From: Raphanus sativus
Taxonomy: Eukaryota > Streptophyta > Magnoliopsida > Brassicales > Brassicaceae
Assembly: GCF_000801105.2 (NCBI RefSeq)
Contig: NC_079516.1
Coordinates: 8,742,001-8,806,000 of the forward strand
Length of the DNA: 64,000 bases
Direction of reading: 5' to 3'
Each line of letters opens with the position of its first letter. The first letter of the stretch is position 1. Below the pieces are notes generated by a model. It was not told where the DNA came from. It saw nothing but the letters and a program-made list of their open reading frames with translations, and ran no database searches. The translations under genes were made by a program, and so were the position numbers. Positions 12,222 through 24,186 of the stretch are shown piece after piece.

Positions 12222-14639
12222 TCTATCTATATAAAAAAATGTTGCTTTTCTCACAGGCCTCCACGTCGTCGTCCAGCTTGGAAACTCGCGCGTCCTTTAG
12301 TCGACACGTGTCCACTCGCCCTAAACGCTGCGTTTCGTTTTTTTTTCTGAAATCTGATGGGCCTGGCATCTTATTTTGTCTCAGCATATATCTTTATTAA
12401 GCCCATACCACTTTAAGCATACTATCATGTGTTGAACGCATCGTTTCATATATTGTATCGATCTCCTCTCTCCGCCGACCGCCTGAGGCGATCATAGGGT
12501 TTCCATCGATTCATTCGTCTCCTTCCTCATGACCCAGCGATCAATCGGCTTCGTCTCCTTCCTCATTCGTGTCCTTTAACCACATCTTGATATATGCATC
12601 ACGCCTCAGAGTTTCCAATCAGTGGGAATGGATGATTTGAGCAAGAAGCTTCGAGATATTTGGACTCATCTGAAGTACATTTATACGGAAACTATGCAAA
12701 GGTAAGCGAGAAACAGAGGGAGAGAGAGAGAAGGAAATGTACATGGAGCGGTGACGAAGAGGAGGATGTGAGGGTGGAGACGGATCTGAGAAGAGAAGTT
12801 TTGCCCCGTGAGGATACGGAGGCTAGGAGAAGGAGAAGGAGGAGGAGCGCTGGAGTTCTCATCGGGACGCCGCTCATTCTCACTCAGTCGTGGCGTCTTT
12901 TTCCTTTTCCTCATCGTCGTCGGTGATCCGAATTTTATTGTTTGGTTCGGTTTAACAGATCCAATTGATCTCAGGGATCGCAATTCAACGGTTCGGTGGA
13001 AAAGATGTGTTAGTCACGTGTATAATTTGATGGATGTTTATTTTGTTTAGTCAACTCAGCTTCAACTAAGAGTTTTGCTGGGCCTGAGTCAACTGTTATG
13101 AAACATTTTAATGGGCTCTATCTTATATAGAGATCCTAAATTGTAAAACAGCTTACAAACATACGTTGAAATATAATTTTCATTACTTGATGTTCAACTT
13201 TTTTTTTTTGAACATTATGTTCAACTCTTCTTGCAGACTACTGAAACAGATGATCTAGAAAGGAGTTTGGGTTGCGACGATTAGGACTAATCGGAGAAAC
13301 ATGACCTTATTTGTTGGTTGACCATATGCATTAAATAAAAACAGCTATCTTTTCTCAGAAACCATGATAATGTCTACTGGCGTAGCAAATGAGGTAAAAC
13401 TGGATACACTTTGTTTTTGTAACATCTTTAACACTGCAAGTAAATTTCATCACTGGTCCAAAATCCCCGTGGTTCCAGAGATGAACTTAAGAAATAATTA
13501 ATTTATAAACAAGGATTAAGTTAAGATGATGACACATGACATTCTTTGATTAAATCCCCAATACTTATCATATCACATTATATATATTTAAAATTTAGTC
13601 TAGCTTTAAAAGTCCCAAGAGACTAAACCTCTTTCTTAACTCTCTCTCTCGGTGTTCAAAGAAAACTCCCTCTTTATATATATCTGCAAACATATTTTTT
13701 TTTGTCAGCGACCTAAATAGATTTTATACTCTCTAAATCAAACCAATAGCTCCATATCCATATGGAACAAACGACAGTTACTCTCTAACATTTCATGCGA
13801 GAACGTATGTCTTTAAATTCTGCATCCGTGATATATGAATGAGCTCTGAACGTGCAAAACATAAATTAAGAGAACAAATAAACATTTGAGTTCAGTGTAC
13901 CAGCAAGTCTTTATGCTTCTTCTATCCAACAATATTGCTTCTAAACAAGAATCAAGTCCAATAACTGATTAGTGTTCCTTACATACTCATAATATGCATA
14001 TTATAAATATATTTATAGCCAATTACATCATATACAGTGTATAATATATCAAACACACAATGGTAATTATATGATTGCTCTATGAAAATTTACAAATTTT
14101 AAAACCAATTTGTCTATCATTTCAGTGCAACTAAAAACAAGTTCCATTCAAATTATAAACAATTCAGTAATTACATTTTTAAATCGTTCATTATTTGCAT
14201 TGATTTTTTTCTAAAATAGAAAATTGAAACAATCTGTATGATATGAATAATTTAATATAATGAAATGATTCTAAAATCAAACAAAAACAAGAAAAATCAT
14301 ATAAATAGTAATATTCATGCATTTAAACCGTAATAGATATAAAATAATCCATAAATTTGAGTAGGAGATTACTCTAGGTTCATGTATGAAATACAGTTAA
14401 TGTGTGTATAAATTCATCCAATTCGAGAAAATTACAAGAAATGATGTAATGCCACCCAAAAAAAATCATAACTAATTATCAAGATCGTATGGTTTATTTA
14501 GTCTTTAAAAAATAACATGCACAAAGTTTAACTAATATGTATATTTTTATAAATAATAAAAACTTATATTAAATATTTTCTCAAACAATTTAAATTATTT
14601 TCAAACTTTCATCCCGCCCGTAGGGCGGGCCGACCCTAG
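12222..14639 (+). mobile_element. Helitron (2.4 kb), both ends present
   Basis: The 5' end is TCTATCTATATAAAAAAATG at 12222, preceded by A. The 3' end has a perfect hairpin (CCCGCCC, short loop, GGGCGGG at 14613-14629), a spacer and CTAG at 14636-14639, followed by T. This is the A|T insertion typical of Helitrons. No Rep/helicase frame was found. The left third (about 12240-12960) is GC-rich and gene-like, including ATGGATGATTTGAGCAAG at 12627 followed by an exon-like stretch up to a GTAAGC donor at 12703, so it may be a captured gene piece. The right two thirds are AT-rich. Confidence 0.7.
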
Positions 14640-15024
14640 TAAACAATACAAAAATGCATTTTTTCCACACAAACAAGCAAATTCCAGTAATAAATGAAAC
14701 CCTCAAACATTGACAAACAAAACATCAATGCACTCCTTCCCCAATCTCTTTCTGATTGAATGTCGCTGTCTTCATCTCCTAACATCTCTTTTGTTATACC
14801 ATTTCAAATATATTTTGCTACTTTTATTTATGAAAATAAAAAAACTTTATAATAGAGATGAGTTTGTTCCAATGTATTCTATTAAAATAGCAATTTTTAT
14901 TATAGAAGAAGAAATATAGATGGATTAGAACAATTTTATCTATAAATGTTATTATACTGGTGAAAATAACAATGAATTGAAAATGTTCTAAGGTATTAAC
15001 TGTCTGCTAAAAGACTTTTTCTTG
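14640..15024. other. Spacer between Helitron and fold-back element
   Basis: No gene, RNA or element ends were recognised in this AT-rich stretch. Its one open frame (14710-14919) lacks similarity and splice context. Confidence 0.4.
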
Positions 15025-15646
15025 GGTTCACCTCCTAGGGTGAACCTTTAGGTTCACCAACCAATAGAAAGTTGTTATTTTAAATCTAGTATCTTTTAAT
15101 TAAGGAAATAAAAATAACTTGCCAAATTATATTATGCTTTTAAAATAAATAAAAAGATTAAATAAATAAAAATAAAAATAGTTCTCAATAAAGATTATTT
15201 TAAAAAATATTTATTTATAAGATTTGGAGTTTAGTGTTTAAGATTTATAGTTTAGAATTTATCCAAATGTTTAGTGTTTTTCTAAGGGTTAGGGTTTACC
15301 CAAGGGTTTAGGGTTTACCCAAGGGTTTAGGGTTTAGGATTAGAGTTTAGGGTTTAGTGTTTTGTTGACAACATGTTTAGTGTTTTTTCCAAGGGTTTAT
15401 GGTTTACCCAAGGGTTTAGGGTGTATGATTAGAGTTTAGGGTTTAGTATTAGAGTTTAGGGTTTAGTATTAGAGTTTAGGGTTTAGTGTTTTGTTGACAA
15501 CATTAATTTTTTTTTAATTCGTTTTTATATACTGTTTTTATTTATTTTTTAATTTTATTTTGAAAAAATAATATAATTTGACAAATTATTTATTTCCTTA
15601 ATTAAAAGATACTAAATCTAAAATGACAAGTTTCTATTGGTGAACC
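15025..15646. mobile_element. Fold-back MITE with telomere-like internal repeats
   Basis: The left arm from 15051 (ggttcaccaaccaatagaaa) and the right arm ending at 15646 (tttctattggtgaacc) are inverted repeats over about 80 bp, including atcttttaattaaggaaata on both sides. A second small palindrome (ggttcacc, 6 nt, ggtgaacc) at 15025-15046 sits just outside the left arm. The centre (about 15240-15500) is a degenerate array of TTTAGGG-like units. No coding capacity. No target-site duplication could be identified, so the exact left edge is uncertain. Confidence 0.7.
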
Positions 15647-15756
15647 ATGATCACTGAATTTAACCATGTCCAGTATTGGAGCAAGTAACAACGGAAATTT
15701 TAACTCCACAAACTTTATTGTATGCAAACAATACTAGAGATTAGAATTACTCATGT

Positions 15757-16810
15757 TTTGTAACACATACTTTCGTTCATTCAATAAAAGCTTATTTTCC
15801 CATGGCATCCGCTTGTTTGTTCTTGTCTCTAAGAATTCATTCGAATTGGATCGCTTCAAACTCTTCTGCTAGACTGATTATATCAGCAAACACGCTTGAG
15901 TCGTTTCGTATGAGTATCCGGTTCTTGAGCTCCCTCCCATTCTCGTGCAATGTACATTGCCTTCGAGACTACATCTTCGGTGAGGAAATCTTCTTGTTAA
16001 AAACCAGGCTGTTGCGAGCCGTTCATAAGCTCCACATGATCCATGGGGTGAGTCAGGTAAACAGAGCAAACTCATCAAATCCTCCAGGTTCACAACTAAA
16101 TATATCAGTCCGCTGCTATCAATGGTAGAGCTAAAAGGAGCAAAGCTCCATACCTTTTGAGCAAAACCACATTGAAAAAAATAGATGATTTATAGATTCA
16201 GTGAGGCCACATCTCTTGCACTTGGGATCTATCGCAATGTTTCTTGCTTGTAATCTGTCTCCAACAGGTAGAGCCCCTTGGAAAACTTTCCATAGGAAAA
16301 GTTTGATCTTTGGTGCCACATTAAGCTTCCAAACTCCTTAATTTGTTCCAATCGAAGTCTGTCTGGGGGATCACTTCATCGTCTTGTGTCATTCTCTCAT
16401 ATGATATCCAGTAACCCTACTTAGTCTTATGTTGAGCCATATCATCTTGTCTGGTGCTCCCATTTTACTTAGCTTTATTTTCAGGATCGTGTCTATAGCA
16501 TGAGGAGTGATGGCTTGAATCTTCTCTATGTCCCAGTCTCTCATGTTCTGATCGTTAAGTTCTGAAACTTATAGCTTTGGCAGCTGTTCAGGGGCTTTTC
16601 CCATCGGGCTTAGCTGGGTTGTCGTTCTTAGCCAGTGGTCCTGCCAAAGCTCTATATCCTTGCCCTCTCCCACCTTCCAGCCAATGTGTGCCTTTATCAG
16701 GTCACGCCCTATCACAACCCCACACCATCCATGTGATTTCAGTGGTCTTATCTGAGACGTCTAGGAAGTTTTCATTTGCGCAGAAATATTCACATTGTTA
16801 CGTTTAATAC
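15757..16810 (-). mobile_element. Decayed LINE ORF2 3' fragment
   Basis: On the - strand, frames around 16131-16319 read APKIKLFLWK followed by a KCKRC motif, the zinc-binding reverse-transcriptase domain (zf-RVT) also present in the LINE at 37517. RNase H-like remnants lie downstream (15790-16120). Frames are interrupted, so it is dead. The low-coordinate end (taacacatactttcgttcat) resembles the 3' end of the larger LINE, indicating the same family. The 5' boundary is approximate. Confidence 0.75.
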
Positions 16811-16959
16811 GGTTAACAATTTAGTACATGAACCAGATAACGTAACAGAAGGCAAAACATTCGATCAAGAACTGATATCAAAGATCTGTCTGATTAACCA
16901 AAAAAGTAGGTAAAAGACATAGTGATAAGTCCCGGAATAAAGCAAAGTATTTGTGAAGT

Positions 16960-17565
16960 TCAGTTTGCTTTGGCTTTGGAAGTAGAGGGCTTCTCATCTT
17001 CCTTCTCTTTCTTCTCCTTGCTCTTCATTGCCAATAACAATCTTTGTCGATCATAGAAGACCAATATAGCCAAGCTAATTTTTAACCTGAGTGAAGTCGT
17101 TTAAGTTGGTAGGGTAAGTAATAATAGTTGAGAGAATTTCCGTTGCGAGCTGAATAAAGAAAACATATAGTAAGAATATTTTTTTTTTTGCAAAAGATTC
17201 GAGATAGAAATATATGGTTGTACGTACCAAGAAGTAAGATGGGATGAATTGTCCAAAGATGAACCACAAAGCTGCAGTTCCTTTTGCGGTTATGAGCGAA
17301 AACTCTAAAAGTCCAACATCGAATGCGACCACTTGCATTCCAGTATAGAAAGTGAGAACTTTAGAGCCATATTTGGTCATCACATTTACTACTGGTCCAA
17401 CCGTTTTCTCCTCGAGCGAGCCCACCACCGCCGTGTATTAAGTGTAGTGATACAGAAGCAAACTAAATGTCTCGAGAATGTACTCTAATATTCTTACTCT
17501 AGAACAGCAGACATGATAAAGACAAGGGCAAATGCCATTCTACAAAAAAATGCAATTGCTGGCAT
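16960..17565 (-). pseudogene. HR-like-lesion-inducing (HRLI) paralogue, broken
   Basis: Exon 1 (17498-17565) encodes a hydrophobic start ending FALVFIMSAVLE before a GTAAGA donor, as in HRLI proteins. Exon 2 (to about 17230) has the membrane block TAKGTAALWFIFGQFIPSYF, aligning with IVKTLGGLIFIYGSFFGAF of the gene at 22789. A short exon 3 (about 17091-17153) follows, then a lysine-rich C-terminus (LLLAMKSKEKKEKEDEK) ending at TGA 16960-16962. Lesions: an in-frame TAA and no usable AG acceptor just before exon 2, and after exon 3 a TAG with a frame change that only a 12-nt intron could bridge. It is therefore probably non-functional. The family is small integral membrane proteins of unclear biochemical role. 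Confidence 0.7.
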
Positions 17566-18539
17566 TGACCTTGTTAAGGTTGTGCACATCATGTTCTTGA
17601 CGTTTACAAATCGTCGTATTTTGTTCTTGATGTCAATTTTAGCTATGAAATCTGATTAAGATAGTAGTAAAAAATACGAAAAACGTCATCATGGAGAGAA
17701 TAAGGACGTATCTTGATGAGAATCAATTGTTAAGCCAAGAACTCTAGAAACACACTGGTTTTATTTTTCTTAGAAAGCATCAGTAAATAACTGTATCATT
17801 TATTTTTATTTTAACATAAGAAACAAGAACTGGGATGTTGATTAAGTGGCAGAGATACTTACTTGTTCCAAAAGTAAATTTTTATGTTGAATCTGTAGCG
17901 TACGAAGAAGTAACTAATTAGAAGATTCGTACATAACATTGAGACGAAAATAGAAGCAGCAACTGACAAGGACGAAGTTGGTTTAGTCAATAAGTCTTAA
18001 TATGGACAAACACTATTTATTGATGCAGACCGGCTTGTCGAACAAAATCCTTAATGTGCTTCTATTCTTTATATGTGTTAAATCTTAGAGAAGGTGAGAA
18101 TCATGATTTGGGTGTTTTTGAAGTCAACCTTCACAGAAAAGACTTATTTAAAATAAATAAAATGGTAGAGATGTGCATTGCATAACCAAATGTTGAAAAT
18201 ACTAAAAGCACCATTTAATAAAAATATCACATTATTGGTTAAGTAGGATCCAGTGACACCACATTGTTATGAATAAACGCTAATCAACTTGAAAAAAAAA
18301 ATTAAAAAAATATTTCGAGAATAAAATAAAATGTATTGAGACAGATATTCGTTTAGATTTTATATTATTATGAGAATAAATAAATTTTACAACTTTTAAG
18401 ATCTATCCTTGTATTAGTTTTTATTCTTTTATTTTAAATTTAATTTTATATTTATTTTTTCTTTCTGATTATATTTATATTTTTCTAATCATATTTGTGT
18501 ATAAATTTAGATCAAAATATATTATAATTTAAAAATTAA
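17566..18539. other. Upstream flank of HRLI pseudogene, AT-rich
   Basis: No gene recognised. The sequence becomes very AT-rich beyond 18280. Confidence 0.4.
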
Positions 18540-19057
18540 TCCGGTATACGCACGGTTAAGGCTGAGTTGCGGGTCGAACTCGCCCCGCTGACCCACCAAC
18601 CCGCGGATTTTCAACTTTGTTTTGGTTAAAAAATAAAAATATGATCCGCACAACCTGCAAACAAATAATATTGTACATTCATCTGGTTCGCTTAATTTTG
18701 TGGTTATCCGTAGGCTGTATACATATTTTAAAAATCATTATTTAATTTAATTACTATAAAAGTATATTTATAATAAAAAATCTATACATGATTTAAATTT
18801 TAAATTATTATTTTTAAATTCTTGTATTTAAAAAAGTATTTAATTTTTTAATTTTTATTTTTTAAATAATTTGCGGGTCGACGGGTAGCCGCGATCCAAA
18901 ATCCACCAATTCATACTAAGCCCGCATAAAAAAACTCATAACCCGCATCCGCAAATCAATTTTTCTAAAGTTGGACGAAAAATAATTAGTTAGTGAAACA
19001 ATTCAACAATTTTTTAAAGTAATTTTTTGGTAGTGATTTCCCTTTTAATAATATAGA
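18540..19057 (-). mobile_element. Helitron 5' end, remainder truncated
   Basis: On the - strand, TCTATATTATTAAAAGGGAA begins at + 19057 and is preceded by A (T at 19058 on +). This is the standard 5' terminus of Brassicaceae Helitrons. No matching CTAG 3' end was found to its left. Instead the DNA near 18541-18960 holds gcgggtcgaactcgc-type GC islands of another repeat, so the element is truncated or nested. The left limit is arbitrary. Confidence 0.45.
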
Positions 19058-19388
19058 TGAGGTACAATGTTGTTTTAAATTAATTCCACACCATCTATTC
19101 GATACAAAAAAATTATATAAATATTAGTAATAGAAACAGATGTTTATACAAATCTTTCTTACGCACATATTTAAAATGTTAGAAGTCAACGGTTTAGATT
19201 ATAGTAACATTTAAAGTCAATAATAGTAATAGACTTTATTTAAATGAAGGAGAATCTTATTAAGTTGTTATAAAATAGGTTAGTTATAAGATTTTGTTAT
19301 ATGTAATAGGTTGGACTAAAAAAATGAAAAGGTCCAAAACAACTTGTATAAGTCGACTTTTCAAGACTGCTTCTTTTTTAATAACATA

Positions 19389-20075
19389 CTAGACTTTGAC
19401 CCGCGCTTTTGAAGCGCGGGATATTTTACGATAAAAAAATTTACTAATAATTTAACAAATATTTTGGTAATTTTTAAAGAGTGTGTATTTAAAATATTTT
19501 TGTATTTAAATCAGTATTTTTAAATTCAACCCGATTGTGACTATACCGGTTAATCCGGAGATCTGACAATTCAATTTATGTTTTTAAAATATTCATATTA
19601 AAAATCACTAAAACCCGAGACTAACCGATTGAACTGATGGATGACCGATATGTAATCTAATTGGATTTAAATTGTAATAGTTTCATAATTTGTAATCTTA
19701 TAATCAAAATTTTAAAGTTTACTATTTTGCAATTTATAAAATTATGACGTTTCTACAAAATTTTAAAGAGAAAATGATAGATATAAAATAATTAAGATTA
19801 ATTATTGTATTATTTGGAAACATTGATAGTAGTATAAAAAATATATTGTTTGGAAACATTGATAGTAGTATAAAGAAATAAGTATATTGTTTGGAAATAT
19901 TGATAGTATTATAAAGAAATAAGTATATTGTTTGGAAACATGGATAGTAGTATAAAGAAAGGAACATTAGTGATTTAATATATGTTTAACTATAAAGTAT
20001 AAATGTGTATTTAATTTAAAAACTTATAAAATAAATGTTAGGTCCAACAGAATGCTTCTATTTTAATAAGATAGA
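19389..20075 (-). mobile_element. Short non-autonomous Helitron (687 bp)
   Basis: The - strand 3' end has a perfect hairpin (CCCGCGCTTC, AA, GAAGCGCGGG, read across 19400-19421 approximately), then TCAAAGT and CTAG (19389-19392). The - strand 5' end is TCTATCTTATTAAAATAG ending at 20075. Flanks are A (19388) and T (20076). No coding sequence. It contains the minisatellite at 19813-19970. Confidence 0.75.
19813..19970 (+). repeat. Four-unit minisatellite inside Helitron
   Basis: The unit starting tttggaaacattgatagtag repeats at 19813, 19849, 19890 and 19931, with spacings of 36, 41 and 41 bp and few differences. Related single units occur in the neighbouring Helitron (about 20720-20870) and, in reverse complement, near 63630-63760. 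Confidence 0.85.
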
Positions 20076-20683
20076 TATGTGAATTGAATGGTTTAGTAGT
20101 TTTGATATTTCGAATAGATTGGTTTAATAGTCTGGGCCATGTCATTGATTTAAAGCCCACAAAAGGTGTTAAGGAGTTAAAGGCCACGATTTTTTGGTCA
20201 TTATAATTGAAACTCTTTAAGACAAAACTAATGTGTTTTGATGGCACTGGCATGAAGTGGTAATATTTGTGCAAAACTAAGGGGACAGAGTTATTTGTAC
20301 TTCAGTATTAATATTTTAGATATATTTTTACTTTTATACATACATATTTACTTTTAAAAGTAAAATTTCTAATTAGAAAAGACATATCGTATTGAGAGGG
20401 ACAAATACTATTTTTCATTGGTGCTTAAAAAACATTTCCAGAATTAACAATTAGTTGTCTGCACATATAATCCCTACGTGATCAATCTGATTTTGAATAT
20501 CAAACAAATTATTTGACTGATTACAGCTAATCATCATAAGATAAAGAGTACACGTAACCATTTTATATGGTAACATTTGAAACTTAATGACACCACCTTT
20601 TTGTTAATTAATCAAAACCAATTATGAAAGGGCACAAGTCAATAGCCCATCTTCAAAGAAAAAAATATATAACAGAAATGATA

Positions 20684-21613
20684 TCTTTATTATTATTAAA
20701 AAGGAAATATATTTCGGTACTGTTTAGAAACATAGATAGCAGAATAAATAAAAAGTATTTAGAAACATGTATAACAATATCTATATTTTAAAAATTGAAG
20801 TAATTTTAATACTTTTTAAAAACATAGATAGCAAAATAAATGAAAATTGTTTGGAAACAGCAATATTACATTAATTGTATTTTCTAATTTTATTCAGTTT
20901 AACAATTTTATTAATTATATTACCTTAACAATAATTCACACCATTAATTATATTATCATAATTATAATATTGCATATTTTTATTAGTTAATCAACATTAA
21001 CTTTGTGTCAATTATAAAATAAAAATGTAAAATAATTGGGTTTTGAATATGGTTAAACGTTCGGTGTAATTTTTTTTAGTAAAACATATTTTTGTTTTAA
21101 TTTCAATCGGTGGAATAGCCAAAACATAATTTAAAGACAAGTTTTGTGAATAAAATGATAACTTAAATCAAAATTAGGAAAATGTATTACATTTACTATC
21201 ATTTAATTTCTCACTCTAAATGATTATTCTACTAAATAAAATCAGTTAGGCATGAATATTGGCTATCTTCTTAGGTACATGTTGTTCTTTTCGGGTATTG
21301 TTTTTTTTAGTTTTGAAATTAAGCCATGTTTGAATATTATAAATTTATGTGTGGATTTTGCGTTGAGTCTTTTTGGATCTAGATATGTTCAGTTCTGATG
21401 TAGGAACTTAAAAATATTTATAACCAATGTATTTTAAACGGGTTCAGATATTTTTACAAAATATTATATTATCCGATTCTGTTCAGATCTTTTGATTACA
21501 ATTAGTTATATTACGAGATATCTAAAATATATAACACTAGTTATAGAAAACAAATTTTAATGTATAAAAATGTAAGAATTAATATCTGTACGAGTGCACG
21601 GATCAATCTCTAG
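20684..21613 (+). mobile_element. Non-autonomous Helitron (930 bp)
   Basis: The 5' end is TCTTTATTATTATTAAAAAG at 20684 after A. The 3' end is CTAG at 21610-21613 before T, preceded by an imperfect GC hairpin (ctgtacgagtgcacgg). No coding sequence. It shares the tttggaaaca-type subterminal repeats with the Helitron at 19389-20075. Confidence 0.6.
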
Positions 21614-21671
21614 TTTATATAATTATGCGAGTATGTATGAACAAATTCTAATTAATAAAATAGGATTAGTT

Positions 21672-21812
21672 TTTTTTTTTGACGGCAAACGGCTATTCTA
21701 TTACTCAAGCTTGAGGTGGTCTGGGTAACCAGACCGGAATAGAACAACCAACAAAATGTAATTTCTTATGGAATGATCTAGCTGTCTTAGCTAAAAAATC
21801 TGAAATCTGATT
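21672..21812 (-). mobile_element. 5'-truncated LINE copy with 17-bp target-site duplication
   Basis: The flanking direct repeat ataaaataggattagtt occurs exactly at 21655-21671 and 21813-21829. Inside, a T-run is followed on the - strand by a frame that ends an RNase H domain (ISDFLAKTARSFHKK, then PVWLPRPPQA and a stop). This is the C-terminus of a plant LINE ORF2, about 140 bp including the tail. It is a classic dead-on-arrival insertion, and recent, because the duplication is perfect. Confidence 0.9.
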
Positions 21813-21829
21813 ATAAAATAGGATTAGTT

Positions 21830-22788
21830 AAGTATCTTATCTGTCATGATCTAATTTTTATGATAAATTATGAAGACAACGCACAGTAGTGATCTTAATG
21901 TATTTCATGTGTTTAACGTGGAATCTATTTTCTTATCAAACTAGATAAACCAAGATTAAACACTGTAATTAAAAAAAAGAATTATTAAAACCGCAGATTA
22001 CAAACATACAATTGGGTCAATTTTTGTTATTTTCGGATTTTTTTTTTGTAAAATACAAATCAAAACAAACAGAAATCACAGGGATACATAGATTTCAAAA
22101 TATATACACAGCCTGCCTCTTCACACTCTTTTTGCACGTAAAGAATTACGAATGATTTGGTTTTGTTGTTAAACAAGTGTCCATTCTTAAAAAAAAAAAA
22201 AGTGTCCATTCTAGAGTCAAGAGCTGTTACATTCATTAATTGTTTTTATGTACGCTCGATAAGGTTTACGATGTTGGGATGTAAATAGTTTATTTCTCAA
22301 ATTTAAGTGTCTTGCTTTTTGCTTGATAGCACACCAAGTACGTAAGAATAATGTATTAAGCTATTCATTAATGGTGCACCGTACACAGAATTACAGTTGT
22401 CAATGCAGTCTGATGTGCATATCACGTCTTCTATCTTAAATTTCAAAACTAAAATCTTTAAAAAATATATACTCACTTATTTCTTGTTACAGGTAATTAG
22501 TAATAATTATTCTTGAGTTTAAACAGGAAAAACAACGCTTAGAACGTTCAAAGTGCACCCACCTTTTCTTCTCAAGAAGAAGAAGACCTAGTCGCAATTT
22601 TTCTTGGAAATAAATCATCTTCTCATCACCAATCAAATTCTTACTATTGGCTCCTCTTCAGTTTCTTCTCCATAAGCAGTGAAAGAGTAAGACTTTCTTT
22701 CTAAACGATCAAAGTTCCCAACCTTCCGTCCTCACTATATCTTCCTCTGGCTTTAATATTTGATTAGGATACATAGTAAGAACCGGAG
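21830..22788. other. Spacer and 5' flank of HRLI gene
   Basis: No coding signal. The last 200 bp are pyrimidine-rich (cttcttctcaagaagaagaag, ttcctcctccttc) as expected for a plant promoter/leader before the HRLI start at 22789. TATA and transcription start are not clear. Confidence 0.4.
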
Positions 22789-24186
22789 ATGGACTTTGTG
22801 CAGAGAAAAGTGAACAATTTAGGAAGTAAAGTTGCTACTTTCCCTTATGTTGAAACCATCGGAAGAGCGCTTTTTTCCTCCTCCTTCTTCTTCTCTGCTT
22901 GGCATGAGTAAGACTAACCAACCACCTCTTCTGTTTTCCTCTTATCCTTTAATTTTCTATTTAATATCCTCATCATAACTATCTTCACTCAGAATTTTAA
23001 TATAGATTGATCAGGTTGATTTCTAGATTCATAGAAACATTTGAAGATGGTGTGAAATATAACAATTGTAAGGTATATGTTGAGTTTTGTGGTAGATGGT
23101 TATGTGTCCATATATTACTTTAGACTGCAACTCGTGTCCGATGTGAGATTCCTGACGGTATCAGACACTCTTCTCAGTTAATGCGTTAACTCGAGACGTA
23201 CATTTTTTTTTCTTTGCTATATTTAGTTACATGGAGCTTAGCTCCAATTGGGAAGGAGCAGAGGATTACTGGAGACCAAAGTTCGGATATTCAGGAGACC
23301 AGATTAAGCATCTTATGGCAATTAGTATCATAGTGAAGACGCTTGGCGGACTTATCTTCATCTATGGCAGCTTCTTTGGAGCTTTCCTATTGGTACTAAC
23401 TCTCAGCTTCTTAAGATAGTTAACTGCAAGTTTTATTTGTTTAGTCTCTAAGAAAACCTCTACCATTAATCGATCTAAAATAAAGATCCTGAAAATGCTA
23501 GAACCAACTCTAATTAGAACAAGATATAAAAATAATCAAACTTAAATGTTCTGCAGTTCCTTTGATTTTGAGCTTCATCTTATAGTTATAAATCTCTTTG
23601 GTTTCATGTCAAATCAATATGTTTCCTTGTGGTTATTTAGCTTCTACACCAAGGCATTATTACAATGATCCATCACGATTTCTATAGCCATCGTGTCGAC
23701 ATTGAACAATTTGGACTCCTTTATCTCAAATTCAAAAGGGTAAATATTAACATTTAATTTTTCTTTTGAGCCTCTATGGTTTGTTATCTCACTTTTTTTT
23801 TTCTTATTCTGTCCCCGGATTTGTTTGTTTAGATCCTGAACGAAACGGTGTCTTACGAGACCGTTAACAATTTCTACAAGTCAAACTTTGACGAGCAGCA
23901 TGTTGAGAATGTCATATCAAAATTCCGTGAGGTGTTTTCTTGATGCCTATATATGTGTAATAACTTTTACATTACGAAATGTTTCTGCTGACGGAGTATA
24001 ATGTGTCTTGTGTAGCTTACGGATCAGGCAGCTACAAACTCTTCATTGTTTGGACATAACGAGTTTGTTCAGCATCTCTTAAGCTTCATCAAAGGATTGG
24101 CCGTAGTAGGAGCATTGCTCTTTTTCTTGACAATGAAACACAAACTCAACAAAGCTAAAAAGGAATCCAAAGTTAAAACTGACTAA
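22789..24186 (+). CDS. HR-like lesion-inducing (HRLI) family membrane protein
   Basis: Five exons (22789-22907, 23227-23392, 23641-23739, 23833-23931, 24016-24186), all with GT-AG introns and consistent phases, give 217 aa. An N-terminal hydrophobic stretch (about 25-38, ending FFFSAWHD) is followed by a polar loop, a second hydrophobic block (about 73-96, MAISIIVKTLGGLIFIYGSF), then LLHQGIITMIHHDFY, which matches the YQAI-TPIIYDFYN region of the family. A C-terminal hydrophobic helix (about 187-203, GLAVVGALLFFLTMK) ends in a Lys-rich tail. Family PF05514 proteins are named for lesion-mimic phenotypes and their molecular role is unsettled. It is flanked by a pseudogene copy to the left and a diverged copy to the right, matching the Arabidopsis AT3G23175-23190 cluster from memory. 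Confidence 0.88.

Noticed and set aside
12660..13050. Arg-rich open frames on both strands in the Helitron
   Set aside because: Low-complexity GAGA/GGA sequence; no conserved domain seen.
15240..15500. Interstitial telomere or chromosome-fusion site
   Set aside because: The TTTAGGG units are degenerate and enclosed by inverted repeats, so they are part of a mobile element.
15802..16128. Plus-strand frame of 108 aa
   Set aside because: Antisense of the decayed LINE RNase H region.
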